This document shows, piece after piece, positions 15,565 through 24,626 of a stretch of 64,000 nt of DNA. The stretch is from Gemmobacter nectariphilus. Lineage in GTDB: Bacteria; Pseudomonadota; Alphaproteobacteria; Rhodobacterales; Rhodobacteraceae. Below the pieces are notes generated by a model. The model searched no databases. It was given only the letters and a program-made list of their open reading frames with translations, and was not told where the DNA came from. Made by a program: the position numbers and the translations under genes. The DNA is taken from positions 1-64,000 of the forward strand of contig DYMU01000001.1 of assembly GCA_020721445.1 (NCBI GenBank). The letters run 5' to 3'. Numbering within the stretch: the stretch's first letter is position 1; each line of letters opens with the position of its first letter.

Positions 15565-16995
15565 ATGCAAACGGATCAAGAGACGAGTTTTCGCGACTCG
15601 GTCGATCTGATGGTCAATCGTGCCATGCGGCTGATGGACCTCAGCCCCGGGCTGGAGCAGAAGATCAGGGTCTGCAATTCAACCTACATCGTGCGCTTTG
15701 GGGTGCGTCTGCGCGGCAAGATCGAAACCTTCACCGGCTACCGCTCGGTGCATTCCGAACATATGGAACCGGTCAAGGGCGGCATCCGCTATGCGCTGTC
15801 AGTCAGTCAGGATGAGGTGGAGGCGCTGGCCGCACTGATGACCTACAAATGCGCGCTGGTGGAAACGCCGTTTGGCGGCTCTAAGGGCGGGTTGTGCATC
15901 GACCCCCGCGCTTGGGAAGAACATGAACTGGAACAGATCACCCGCCGCTTTGCCTATGAGCTGATCAAGCGCAACCTGATCCACCCTGCACAGAACGTCC
16001 CCGCCCCCGACATGGGCACCGGCGAGCGGGAAATGGCCTGGATCGCCGATCAATACATGCGGATGAACACCACCGACATCAACGGCCGTGCCTGCGTGAC
16101 CGGCAAGCCGCCGCATGCGGGGGGCATTCAGGGCCGGGTCGAGGCGACGGGGCGCGGCGTGCAATACGCGCTGCGTGCGTTCTTCCGCTATCCGGAAGAC
16201 ACCGCCAAGGCCGGCCTGTCGGGCGGGCTGGAGGGCAAGCGGGTGATCGTGCAGGGCCTTGGCAACGTCGGCTATCACGCGGCCAAGTTCCTGTCCGAGG
16301 AAGACGGCTGCACCATCACCGCGGTGATCGAACGCGACGGCGCCTTGCACGATGATCGGGGGCTGTGCATCGAAGACATCCGGCAATGGATGGTGAAACG
16401 CGGCAGCATCAAGGGCTATCCCTCGGCGGCCTATATCGAAGATGGCACCGCCTTGCTTGAGGCCGAGTGTGACATCCTGATCCCCGCCGCCCTGGAAGGC
16501 GTGATCCACATGGGCAATGCGCCCCGGATCAAGGCCCCGCTGATCATCGAGGCGGCAAATGGACCGATCACCTTTGGCGCGGATGAGATCTTGCGCGAAA
16601 AGGGTGTGGTCATCATTCCCGACATGTTTGCCAATGCGGGCGGGGTCACGGTCAGCTATTTCGAATGGGTCAAGAACCTGTCGCACATCCGCTTTGGCCG
16701 AATGCAACGCCGCGCCGAAGAGGCCCGCTCGTTGCTGCTGGTGGAAGAGCTGGAGCGGCTTTCTGCCGACAAGGGCCTGGGCTGGACCCTGACCGAAGAT
16801 TTCAAGGACCGGTTCCTGACCGGGTCGGATGAACTGGCACTGGTGCGATCAGGGCTGGATGACACCATGCGCACCGCCTATCAGGCGATGCGCGCGGTCT
16901 GGCACGGGCGCGACGATGTCGATGACCTGCGCACCGCCGCCTATATCGTGTCGATCGACCGGGTGGCAAAAGCCTATCGGTCCAAGGGGTTGTAA
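15565..16995 (+). CDS. gdhA: glutamate dehydrogenase family enzyme
   Basis: A 476-residue Glu/Leu/Phe/Val dehydrogenase that interconverts glutamate and 2-oxoglutarate plus ammonia. Substrate motifs are visible: VKGGIRYA with the Lys near residue 73, ALVETPFGGSKGGL with the catalytic Lys near 111, and PAPDMGTGEREMAW with the conserved Asp. The nucleotide domain shows VIVQGLGNVGYHAAKFL near 229-245. It ends in a normal hexamer-type C-terminus. Cofactor preference cannot be read safely. The gene stands alone and has a strong ribosome site, GGGAGGGA. Confidence 0.92.
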   Translation: MQTDQETSFRDSVDLMVNRAMRLMDLSPGLEQKIRVCNSTYIVRFGVRLRGKIETFTGYRSVHSEHMEPVKGGIRYALSVSQDEVEALAALMTYKCALVETPFGGSKGGLCIDPRAWEEHELEQITRRFAYELIKRNLIHPAQNVPAPDMGTGEREMAWIADQYMRMNTTDINGRACVTGKPPHAGGIQGRVEATGRGVQYALRAFFRYPEDTAKAGLSGGLEGKRVIVQGLGNVGYHAAKFLSEEDGCTITAVIERDGALHDDRGLCIEDIRQWMVKRGSIKGYPSAAYIEDGTALLEAECDILIPAALEGVIHMGNAPRIKAPLIIEAANGPITFGADEILREKGVVIIPDMFANAGGVTVSYFEWVKNLSHIRFGRMQRRAEEARSLLLVEELERLSADKGLGWTLTEDFKDRFLTGSDELALVRSGLDDTMRTAYQAMRAVWHGRDDVDDLRTAAYIVSIDRVAKAYRSKGL

Positions 16996-17076
16996 GGCAA
17001 AGACAGCAACGCTGCACCGCAAAGGCCGCCCCACGGTCCCGGCCGGCACCGCGCGGGTCTGGCACTGGCCGTCGTG

Positions 17077-17634
17077 TCAGTAAAAACCGACCTCGCGCAC
17101 GTCGATCTGGGCGTCGTGGTCGCGGCCATAGGCGACCACGGCCACTGATGTCAGGCCACCGGGCCGGGGAACCGAGCGCAACAGCGCGCCCGAGGCGGCA
17201 AAGGCGGTGAACGGCAGCCGCACCTCGGCCCAGTTCGGCGTCACGTCAAAGCCCGCCTGATAATACTGCCATGGCAACAGCGTGCCCTTTGCCCGCAAAT
17301 GCACGAAATAGCGCTGCGAATTGCCACGCACCACCAGCCGCACGCCGGTTGTGCCCTCGGGCGGTGGGGTGGCAAGGTCCAGTCGCATCTGGATGAACCC
17401 GCCCCGGTTGGCGGTGCTGACGCGGCCGGTCATCCGGCCAAAGCTGGCCCCATCCTCGGTCAGGAACACCACCTGCCCCGATGAGACGCCGCCCATCACG
17501 CTATCCGTAAAGAACCGCCAGCCGGTTTCGGGCTGCATGGTGAAATCCTTGACCAACGGCGCGTCCGCCTGCGCGGGCTGCAAGGTCATAGCACAAAAAA
17601 CCAGCGCAAACATGAAGCAGATCAAACGGCGCAT
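17077..17634 (-). CDS. secreted CIA30-domain protein
   Basis: A 185-residue protein with a signal peptide (residues 1-25, MRRLICFMFALVFC... cleaved near AQA-D). The mature part matches the CIA30 fold (complex I intermediate-associated protein 30 family): WRFFTDSVMGGVSSGQV, FGRMTGRVSTANRGGFIQMR and a C-terminal DVREVGFY. The ATG at 17634 follows GGAGGGAATGAGG. It is the last gene downstream of the photolyase-like operon, 58 bases after DUF427. Bacterial members are of unknown function, and a role in complex I assembly should not be assumed. Confidence 0.82.
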   Translation of the reverse strand: MRRLICFMFALVFCAMTLQPAQADAPLVKDFTMQPETGWRFFTDSVMGGVSSGQVVFLTEDGASFGRMTGRVSTANRGGFIQMRLDLATPPPEGTTGVRLVVRGNSQRYFVHLRAKGTLLPWQYYQAGFDVTPNWAEVRLPFTAFAASGALLRSVPRPGGLTSVAVVAYGRDHDAQIDVREVGFY

Positions 17635-17692
17635 CAAAACCTCATTCCCTCCGGCCCCTGCCAGACCGCCTGTGGCGGCCGAGGGCCACGTT

Positions 17693-18166
17693 TCACCAAT
17701 GCCGCGTGCCGGGCGCACCCTTGATCTGGCCATCCAGATTGGGGGTGACCCAGCCGCCATAGAAATCACCCGGTTGCGGGACCACACGCAGATCACCCAC
17801 CCAGGCTTCGTCCATCAGCCCGGCGTAAAACGCCACATAACCCGCCAAGGCGGCAAAGCGCGGCGTCGGGCGGTCATAGGCCCATGCGGCACGCGGCGTC
17901 ACGGTCCCCCCTGCCAGCACATCGAAATAGCGCGCAACGCCCTTCCATTCGCAAAAGCTGCTGCCCGGCACGGGGCGAAGGCTGGCCTGCACATCGTCAG
18001 GCGGCAGGTAATAGGTCGGCGCGTGGTGGGTTTCCAACACCCGCAGTGCGCGGGTCGTTTCGGCCACCAGCACACCGCCATGCCGGATGAGGATGCGCTG
18101 TGCCACAGGTTCCAGCGCGGGCGGGCGCGGGTAGGACTGCACGTTTTCGCGCGGCAGATCGGTCAT
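17693..18166 (-). CDS. DUF427 protein
   Basis: A 157-residue protein of the DUF427 family, recognisable from ETTRALRVLETHHAPTYYLPPDDV, FCEWKGVARYFDV and RAAWAYDRPTP near residues 35-100. Biochemical function is unknown. Its start overlaps the stop of the UbiG-like methyltransferase (ATGA, 18163-18166), so the two are coupled. Its place in an operon headed by a photolyase-like flavoprotein hints at a light or oxidative-stress role, which is inference. Confidence 0.88.
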   Translation of the reverse strand: MTDLPRENVQSYPRPPALEPVAQRILIRHGGVLVAETTRALRVLETHHAPTYYLPPDDVQASLRPVPGSSFCEWKGVARYFDVLAGGTVTPRAAWAYDRPTPRFAALAGYVAFYAGLMDEAWVGDLRVVPQPGDFYGGWVTPNLDGQIKGAPGTRHW

Positions 18167-18912
18167 GGTGCGCCCCCTGCCCCGGCCATCTTTCTGGCCT
18201 CCCCGTCCGTGGCAAGCCCCGGCTTGCGCGCCAGCCCCATGTACAGGACCGCCGTCAGCGGCAACGGGCCAAAGGTCAGGTCAAACCGGCGGTTGACCCC
18301 GCGCGGCCCCAACCCGGTGATCGGGCCGGGCACCAGCCCCGCCCCTTGCAGCGCGCGCTGCAACTCGGCCGGCTTGATGAACATCGCCGGATCATGCGTG
18401 CCGCGCGGCAACAGGCGCAGCAGGTCTTCGGCAATCGTGATGGTGGCAAGGCTTGCCAGCGGATTGCGGTTGATCGTGTCATACAAGAACAACCCGCCGG
18501 GGCGCAGAACCCGCGCCACCTCGGCCAGCACCTTGTGCAGGTCCGTCACATGCTCCAGCACATCGACACAGACCACGGCATCAAAGGCGGCGGCGTCATA
18601 GGGCAGTGCCTCGCCCACCCCGACATCATAGCCGATGCGCAAGCCCTGGCTGCGGGCGTGGCTGCGGGCGGCGGCAATCGCCTCGGCCGCCGGGTCGATG
18701 CCGGTGACGTTGGCCCCGCGCGACGCCATCGCCTCGGCCATGAAGCCACCGGCACAGCCCAGATCCAGCACCGTCTTGCCCTGCCAGTCGATCCGGGCGT
18801 CAAACCAGCGCAGCCGCCCCGGCACAAGGTTCTTCAAGGTGCGCACCCAGCGGATATCATCCGACCACCAACTGTCGGCCGCCTTGTCGTAGATGGTCAG
18901 ATCATTGCGCAT
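18163..18912 (-). CDS. UbiG-like SAM-dependent methyltransferase
   Basis: A 249-residue class I methyltransferase. SAM motif I is VLDLGCAGGFMAEAMA (residues about 60-75), motif II GIDPAAEAIAAAR, and motif IV CVDVLEHV; YDTINRNPLASL and LRALQGAGL are typical of UbiG, the O-methyltransferase of ubiquinone synthesis. The N-terminus (IYDKAADSWWSDDIRWVRTL) differs from housekeeping UbiG, so this may be a paralogue with another substrate. The ATG at 18912 overlaps the membrane methyltransferase by 11 bases. Confidence 0.78.
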   Translation of the reverse strand: MRNDLTIYDKAADSWWSDDIRWVRTLKNLVPGRLRWFDARIDWQGKTVLDLGCAGGFMAEAMASRGANVTGIDPAAEAIAAARSHARSQGLRIGYDVGVGEALPYDAAAFDAVVCVDVLEHVTDLHKVLAEVARVLRPGGLFLYDTINRNPLASLATITIAEDLLRLLPRGTHDPAMFIKPAELQRALQGAGLVPGPITGLGPRGVNRRFDLTFGPLPLTAVLYMGLARKPGLATDGEARKMAGAGGAP

Positions 18913-19726
18913 CTTGGCGGTCCTTTGCGGGCAGAAGGCGGGGCACGGCATAGGGCACCCGGTCACGATAGCGTTGGAACCGCATGCCATAGCGCGCCGC
19001 AAACCGGCGTTCCTTAAGGCGCGGGGCCAGCAGGCAATAGGCGGTATAGCTGACCGCCAGAACCAGTTGATCCGGCGTCCAGACCGGCACCGTCCACAGC
19101 GTCAGCGCAAAGGCCACATAGATCGGCTGGCGGATCAGCGCGAACAGCCCTTGCGTCGGCATGTCGGGAAACACCGGCCGGATGCGCGCCATCAGCGACA
19201 TCCAGCCCAAGGCCCCCGACTGCACCTCGGCCCCGGCATCAAAGCTGGCCTTGATCAGCAACAGCCAGCTTGCGCCGTAGGCGCTGGTGATCATCCACAA
19301 CATTGCCCCTTCGGCCTGCCACCAGACAATGCCCGACGGCGTCCACAGCGCAAACAGCGCCAGCAGTTGCGCCGATGCGATCAGGGCATAGGTGGTGCTG
19401 GCCAGTGTTGCGCCATGCGGACCGGGGATCAGACGGGCAAGCGCGCGGCCACCCGGCCCGGTCAACAGCAGCGAATGCACCAGCGGGAACTGCACGATCA
19501 GCGCCGCATTGGCCAGCGCCGCCCATGGCCAAGGCACGCGGCCAAGGCTTTGCGACAGGCCGAAAAACATCGCCACGATCATTGCCAGCACTCCGGCGGC
19601 GAACATCGCATGGGTCAGCGCGCCCATCGTCAGGGCCAGCGCAATGCGCCCCGTGCCCGGTGGCGGCGGCACCGCCGCGCGGATCAGGCCGATCAGCCGG
19701 GCGATGCGCGGGTCAGACAGCATCAT
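18902..19726 (-). CDS. membrane methyltransferase-like protein (NnrU/MddA/ICMT type)
   Basis: A 274-residue integral membrane protein with about six membrane segments. The C-terminal third resembles isoprenylcysteine-type and methanethiol methyltransferases: ALIRQPIYVAFALTLW, YTAYCLLAPRLKERRFAARYG and YRDRVPYAVPRL, where family members bind SAM. NnrU, MddA and ICMT all share this region, so the substrate is not decided. It overlaps the photolyase-like gene by four bases upstream and the UbiG-like gene by 11 bases downstream. Confidence 0.72.
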   Translation of the reverse strand: MMLSDPRIARLIGLIRAAVPPPPGTGRIALALTMGALTHAMFAAGVLAMIVAMFFGLSQSLGRVPWPWAALANAALIVQFPLVHSLLLTGPGGRALARLIPGPHGATLASTTYALIASAQLLALFALWTPSGIVWWQAEGAMLWMITSAYGASWLLLIKASFDAGAEVQSGALGWMSLMARIRPVFPDMPTQGLFALIRQPIYVAFALTLWTVPVWTPDQLVLAVSYTAYCLLAPRLKERRFAARYGMRFQRYRDRVPYAVPRLLPAKDRQDAQ

Positions 19727-20943
19727 GCCGGCACCATCTGGTCAAGGATGCGCGGGATCTGCTGCTTGACCTTGAAAAACCCGGCGGTGGCATGCGGCCA
19801 GATCGCCATATCCCAATCGCGCCGCCATTCGGTCAGGGTGATGCCCTTGGCGGTCAGATAGGGGGTGGCCTCGGCGATCCAGTCTTGCAGCGGGCCGCGC
19901 GTGACATAGGGCGTCGCGATCTGCACAGCCCCCGCCGCTGCCGCCCATTTGGCCAGCACCTCGGAGTGTTCGGCCTGCAACGGCACCGGCACCACGCCCG
20001 CCCGCAGGGCGGCATCGGTCAGGGCGGCGGCCTCAAACTGCACAACCGCCTCGGCCACCGGCAAGGGCGAGCGCAAGGGGCTGGCCGCAAGCGTCGCCGC
20101 GGTGCGGATATCCAAGGCCGCCAGATTGAAATCCTGCACACAGCAGTCTTCATCGGTGATCAACAGCGCCGTGGGTTGGCCGGGTTTTGGTGCCGTAATG
20201 GCGCGCAGGGGCAGCACGGGGGGCAATCCGTCAGGCTCGGTCGCCTCAAGCCCTTGCGTCACCTCGGCCAGATCGCCGGGCCGTGGCGAAAAACGACCGC
20301 CGGTAAAGGTGGTGATGTTGTCGGCCCGCGCCGGATAGGGTTTGCCGCGCGTGTGCAGCCCCGCCGCCCAACGCCAGCCCAGCGTGTTGGAGGCCGCATC
20401 CCCATCCAGCAGGTGCCGATAAAAGAAATCCGCCCCCAGCCGCCACGGCAGGTCCAGCGTGAAGATCCAGATCGAGGCAAACCACATCCGGGCATGGTTG
20501 TGCAGATAGCCGGTTTCAACCAGTTCCGCGGCCCAGGCATCAAAACAGTCCAGCCCGGTCTGGCCATCCATCGCCCGTTCCACATCGCGGCGCAGGCGGC
20601 GGTCACGGTCAAGGGCGGCCAGATCGGCCTGCAAACCGTGGCAATAGCTGGTCCAGACCTGCGGGCGGCGTTCCAGCCAACCCTTGAAATAGCCCCGCCA
20701 GATCACCTCTTCGACAAACTTTTCAGCGGCGTCCGGGCCATGTGCCGCCAGCGCTGCCGCAACCACCTCTTGCTCGGTCACCAGCCTGCGACGGATATAG
20801 GGCGACAGCACCGACACGGCCTTGTGCCGACCCGCGCCATGGTCATGGTTGCGGCCATTGGCATAGCGTCGGCCCATGGCCGGGGCAAAGGCCTGCATTG
20901 CGGCCAAGCCTTTCGCGCGGGTGGCGGTGAAGATCTGGGTCAT
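19723..20943 (-). CDS. photolyase/cryptochrome-like flavoprotein with FAD domain first
   Basis: A 406-residue protein. Residues about 45-215 match the FAD-binding domain of photolyases: VLSPYIRRRLVTEQEV, FVEEVIWRGYFKGWLE, TGYLHNHARMWFAS, and LLDGDAASNTLGWRWAAG. In usual photolyases an alpha/beta antenna domain precedes this. Here only about 45 residues precede it, while residues about 255-400 after it (TALLITDEDCC, then alternating helices and strands) look like such an alpha/beta domain. The order appears swapped. The ATG at 20943 is chosen because upstream residues look non-coding. It heads a five-gene operon with overlapping reading frames. Confidence 0.82.
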   Translation of the reverse strand: MTQIFTATRAKGLAAMQAFAPAMGRRYANGRNHDHGAGRHKAVSVLSPYIRRRLVTEQEVVAAALAAHGPDAAEKFVEEVIWRGYFKGWLERRPQVWTSYCHGLQADLAALDRDRRLRRDVERAMDGQTGLDCFDAWAAELVETGYLHNHARMWFASIWIFTLDLPWRLGADFFYRHLLDGDAASNTLGWRWAAGLHTRGKPYPARADNITTFTGGRFSPRPGDLAEVTQGLEATEPDGLPPVLPLRAITAPKPGQPTALLITDEDCCVQDFNLAALDIRTAATLAASPLRSPLPVAEAVVQFEAAALTDAALRAGVVPVPLQAEHSEVLAKWAAAAGAVQIATPYVTRGPLQDWIAEATPYLTAKGITLTEWRRDWDMAIWPHATAGFFKVKQQIPRILDQMVPA

Positions 20944-21092
20944 GGCTGCCTTGTCCTGCTGCGTCAGTGCAAAGCTGTTGCGCGCAGAGGCAAAATCAAC
21001 AGATGCCGCGCCACCTGCGCCAAAACGCACCGCCCCCAACCCCCGGAACGCCACCCGGTTGCAGGCCAGAAATCATGGTCGGTCAGACAAGC

Positions 21093-21168
21093 TGGTGGGT
21101 GATGAGAGACTCGAACTCCCGACATCCTCGGTGTAAACGAGGCGCTCTACCAACTGAGCTAATCACCC
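21093..21168 (-). tRNA. tRNA-Val (anticodon UAC)
   Basis: The reverse strand folds as a 76-base cloverleaf with encoded CCA. The acceptor stem GGGTGAT pairs with ATCACCC, the D arm has GCTCAGTTGGTAGAGC, the anticodon arm is CCTCG-TTTACAC-CGAGG with anticodon TAC, and the T loop is TTCGAGT. Confidence 0.95.
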
Positions 21169-21320
21169 GACAAAGGTCGTCTAATGGCTTCGCGTCAGCC
21201 TGACAAGGGCCCCGGTCCAAAAAGGCACAGCCGTTCGGGCGGATCGTTTCTGGCAAGTGGCGGTGACAACGGATGTTGCGCCGATGCCGTCCAAGGCCTG
21301 ACACCTGTCCCAGCGGTCCG

Positions 21321-22505
21321 TCAAGCCCGGGTCACGTCGTGTCCGTAAAGCCAGTCAAAGCGGTTCAGCGCGAAATCGGGGGCAAGGCTGCTGCCCAAGC
21401 GCAGGCCCAGATGGGCCAGACCGCGCAACGGGCCGGACAGGTGGTAGGCGCGGGCATTGGTATTGGCCGCCGCGACAATCCTGGTGCAGCGCGGGGCACG
21501 TGCCGCCTGATAGGCGGCAAGGCCGGCGGCCTGCGTGTCGTGACGGGCCAGACTGTCGGCCAGCACCCAGGCATCCTCCAGCGCCATGCAGGCGCCTTGC
21601 GCCAGAAACGGCAGCGTCGGATGCGCCGCGTCGCCCAGGATCGCCACGGCACCGGCCGCTTGCACCGCCTGCCAGCGCCGCGCAACCGGGTGGCGAAACA
21701 GCCCCCACAGCCAGACATCCTGAACCTGATCCAGCCAGCCCTGCACCCGCGGGCAAAAGCCTTCAAACGCCATCTGCACGTCCATCTTGTCGTCGCGCAG
21801 GTTCCAGCCTTCTTCGACCCAGCGTTCGCGCTCTTCCACCGCCACAATGTTGCGCAGCGTGCCGCCGCGCATCGGATAGCTGACCAGATGCCGCCCCGGC
21901 CCCATGAACACCTCGGCCAGGTCCGGCACACCCGGCACTTCAGGAATGATGGTGCGCCAGGCGACCTGACGGGTAAAGACGGGCGCTGCCTTGCCTTGCA
22001 ATGCTTCGCGGGTCTTGGAATGCAGCCCGTCGGCCCCGATCAACAGGCCGGTCTCGCCCCGGTCGCCGGTTTCGGTGCGCCACGCCGGGCGCGGGCCGGA
22101 CAGATCCACCTCGGCCACCCGCTGCAACAGGCGCAAGGTCACCCCGACGTCACGCGCGCCCTCCAGCAGCAGGGCAATCAGATCGGCGCGGTGCAGAAAA
22201 TGATAGCCCTGATCGGGCCGCGCCCGCGCCACGTCCAGCCGCACCACCAGATCGCCCGACGGGCCATCGCGCAACTCGACCGCCCGGGCGCGCATCGAGG
22301 CGGTTTCCAACGCCTCGCCCAGCCCCAATGCGCGCAGCACCACCGCGCCATTCGGGCTGACCTGCAACCCGGCCCCGACTTCGCGCACCGCATCGGCCTG
22401 TTCCAGCACGGTGACCTGCGCCCCGCGCAACGCCAAGGCCCGCGCCACCGCCAGCCCCGCAACCCCTGCCCCCAGAACGGTGACCTCTTGGCCGATCAAG
22501 CTCAT
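21321..22505 (-). CDS. FAD-dependent monooxygenase (salicylate hydroxylase type)
   Basis: A 394-residue flavoprotein of the group A hydroxylase family. The dinucleotide motif VLGAGVAGLAVARAL (residues about 10-24), LIGADGLHSKTREAL (the DG motif, about 155-169) and AILGDAAHPTLPFLAQGACMALEDA (GD motif, about 290) are all present. Such enzymes use NAD(P)H and oxygen to hydroxylate aromatic or related rings. The substrate cannot be told from sequence. It stands alone between tRNA-Val and dksA on the same strand. Confidence 0.88.
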   Translation of the reverse strand: MSLIGQEVTVLGAGVAGLAVARALALRGAQVTVLEQADAVREVGAGLQVSPNGAVVLRALGLGEALETASMRARAVELRDGPSGDLVVRLDVARARPDQGYHFLHRADLIALLLEGARDVGVTLRLLQRVAEVDLSGPRPAWRTETGDRGETGLLIGADGLHSKTREALQGKAAPVFTRQVAWRTIIPEVPGVPDLAEVFMGPGRHLVSYPMRGGTLRNIVAVEERERWVEEGWNLRDDKMDVQMAFEGFCPRVQGWLDQVQDVWLWGLFRHPVARRWQAVQAAGAVAILGDAAHPTLPFLAQGACMALEDAWVLADSLARHDTQAAGLAAYQAARAPRCTRIVAAANTNARAYHLSGPLRGLAHLGLRLGSSLAPDFALNRFDWLYGHDVTRA

Positions 22506-22638
22506 CTTCGTTTTCCTTCCTTGGCTTCGGCTTGGGCTTTGGCTGTCCGTGAAGCAAAACGCCGGACCCTTCGGCCCGGCGTCACGATTTCATCCTCAGA
22601 CCCGCGCGACAAGCACGCATATCCGCGCGCCGGATCGG

Positions 22639-23061
22639 CTATTCCTCACGGTGCACCTTTTCGCGGCGTTCATGCTTTTCCTGGGCTTCCAAGGTCATCG
22701 TGGCGATCGGCCGGGCATCCAGACGCTTCAGGCTGATCGGCTCGCCGCTCATTTCGCAATAGCCGTATTCGCCACTGTCGATCCGGCGCAGGGCGGCGTC
22801 GATCTTCGACACCAGCTTGCGCTGACGGTCGCGGGTGCGCAATTCCAGCGCGCGGTCGGTTTCCTCGCTGGCCCGGTCGGCGATATCGGGCACGTTGCGG
22901 GCGCTTGTTTGCAGATTGTCGATGGTTTCGGCACTTTGGCTGAGCAATTCCTGTTTCCAGGTAACCAATTTGCGGCGGAAATACTCAAGCTGCCGTTCAT
23001 TCATGAAAGGCTCACTCTCGGCAGGGCGATAATCTTCCGGCAGGAACAATTCTGGCTTCAT
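22639..23061 (-). CDS. dksA: DksA-family transcription factor with degenerate zinc site
   Basis: A 140-residue RNA polymerase-binding factor that works with ppGpp. The coiled-coil tip motif is DIADRAS with Asp59 and Asp62, equivalent to the catalytic-tip Asp pair of E. coli DksA. The C-terminal globular part reads YGYCEMSGEPISLKRLDARPIATM; only Cys102 of the four zinc Cys remains, a pattern known in Rhodobacter-type DksA homologues. The ATG at 23061 follows GGAGAG. It is monocistronic and divergent from the MoxR gene. Confidence 0.93.
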   Translation of the reverse strand: MKPELFLPEDYRPAESEPFMNERQLEYFRRKLVTWKQELLSQSAETIDNLQTSARNVPDIADRASEETDRALELRTRDRQRKLVSKIDAALRRIDSGEYGYCEMSGEPISLKRLDARPIATMTLEAQEKHERREKVHREE

Positions 23062-23272
23062 AGCAGCACTCTCCAATGGCCCGGAGCGCGCCGCCAGGTG
23101 GGCATCTGACATGGCGCTCTCCTGTTGGCCGTGCACGTAGCCCGTTTTGACCGGCTTGTCACTAGGCTTTGTAGGTCCATGGCCCGCTTGCAAAACCTTG
23201 CGAGCCCCGCGCCAAGCCGCTAGGTCGAAGGCGGAATGCGCAGCATTGGATGCGCAGTATACGGGGGCCAGG

Positions 23273-24130
23273 ATGCCAGCACAGTTTACCGGCAGCGCCA
23301 GCTATGTTGCCAGCAAGGATCTGTCGATCGCGGTCAATGCAGCCGTCACGTTGCAGCGCCCTTTGCTGGTCAAGGGCGAACCCGGCACCGGCAAGACCGA
23401 ACTGGCGCGTCAGGTGGCCGACAGTCTGGGGATGGAGCTGATCGAATGGCATGTGAAATCCACCACCAAGGCGCAACAGGGCCTTTATGAATACGACGCC
23501 GTCAGCCGCCTGCGCGACAGCCAGTTGGGCCCCGGACTTGGCGGTGAGCGGGTGCATGACGTGGCCAATTACATCCGCCGCGGCAAGCTGTGGCAGGCGT
23601 TTGACGCCCCTGCCCGCGTGGTCTTGCTGATCGACGAGGTCGACAAGGCCGACATCGAGTTTCCCAACGACCTGTTGCAGGAACTCGACCGGATGGAGTT
23701 TCATGTCTACGAAACCGGCCAGACCATTCGCGCCCGACACCGGCCCGTGGTCATCATCACCTCGAACAATGAAAAGGAACTGCCCGACGCCTTTTTGCGG
23801 CGGTGTTTTTTCCACTACATCCGCTTTCCCGACGAGGCCACGCTGCGCGAAATCGTCAAGGTGCATTTCCCGCAGATCAAAGAGGCCTTGCTGACCACCG
23901 CCCTGACGCAATTTCTTGAGCTGCGCGAAACGCCGGGGCTGAAGAAAAAGCCGTCCACCAGCGAAGTGCTGGATTGGCTGAAGCTGTTGCTGGCCGAAGA
24001 CCTTGCGCCCGAAGACCTGAGGCGCGATGGCAAGGCAATGCTGCCAAAGCTGTATGGCGCGCTGCTGAAGACCGAGCAGGACGTGCAACTGTTTGAGCGG
24101 ATCGCCTTCATGGCGCGGGGCAACCGTTAG
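23273..24130 (+). CDS. MoxR-type AAA+ ATPase
   Basis: A 285-residue AAA+ ATPase. The Walker A motif is GEPGTGKT (35-42), Walker B LLIDEVDKAD (118-127), sensor IITSNNEKELPDAFLRRCFF with the arginine finger. MoxR proteins act as chaperones together with VWA proteins. A CoxE-like VWA gene follows at 26255, so the two probably form such a pair, with a DUF2927 lipoprotein gene between them. The ATG at 23273 is used in preference to a longer upstream frame. Confidence 0.9.
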   Translation: MPAQFTGSASYVASKDLSIAVNAAVTLQRPLLVKGEPGTGKTELARQVADSLGMELIEWHVKSTTKAQQGLYEYDAVSRLRDSQLGPGLGGERVHDVANYIRRGKLWQAFDAPARVVLLIDEVDKADIEFPNDLLQELDRMEFHVYETGQTIRARHRPVVIITSNNEKELPDAFLRRCFFHYIRFPDEATLREIVKVHFPQIKEALLTTALTQFLELRETPGLKKKPSTSEVLDWLKLLLAEDLAPEDLRRDGKAMLPKLYGALLKTEQDVQLFERIAFMARGNR

Positions 24131-24626
24131 CGCGCCGGCGGCATCGCCACCGAATCGCACTGGTTTGGCCGGGGCTTGGCGGACGTTTCGCAGCCGGGAC
24201 ATCACACGCCGCACGACCAGCGTAACATTCTGAAATATTTCGCAATGTCCTGTGGATAAATCGAGTGGGCCGGACCGGCGCTTCCGCCATGGGTAGACTT
24301 GGCACCGCCAGCGGTTTTCGCATCATTGACACAATGCCGCCGCCTTGCCGACATGCGGGCTGTGTTGACAGGCTTGGTCCCCTGCCGCAGCCGGAGCCCG
24401 CATGGTCCCTGTCGCCCCGCCCAAAACCCGCCCCTGCCACCGCCTTGGGGGATGTGTTTCGGCTATGGGCAATCTGCGGTCAGGGCCGGTCCGGATGAGG
24501 AACGGAACCCGGGGGGCCTGCGAAACTGACACTTGGTCCGGCGGTCCGGTTCCTTCCGGGCCCCTGCCACTCAATGAAACCGGGGGCTTGTGCCGCGATC
24601 CCTCGTGCAACAGAGCTGCCACTCTC
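24131..24626 (+). other. 496-base intergenic region with no recognised gene
   Basis: Short frames exist on both strands but none looks coding. TTGACA occurs at about 24326, and another TTGACA lies near 24365, possible -35 elements for the DUF2927 gene, though no good -10 was seen. I compared it by eye with SRP RNA, 6S and RNase P consensus pieces and found no match. An AT-richer stretch lies at about 24220-24260. Confidence 0.4.

Noticed and set aside
24131-24626. SRP RNA, 6S RNA or RNase P RNA gene
   Set aside because: CCGGAAGG-like pieces occur on the minus strand, but the conserved SRP loop and the RNase P core pieces are absent.
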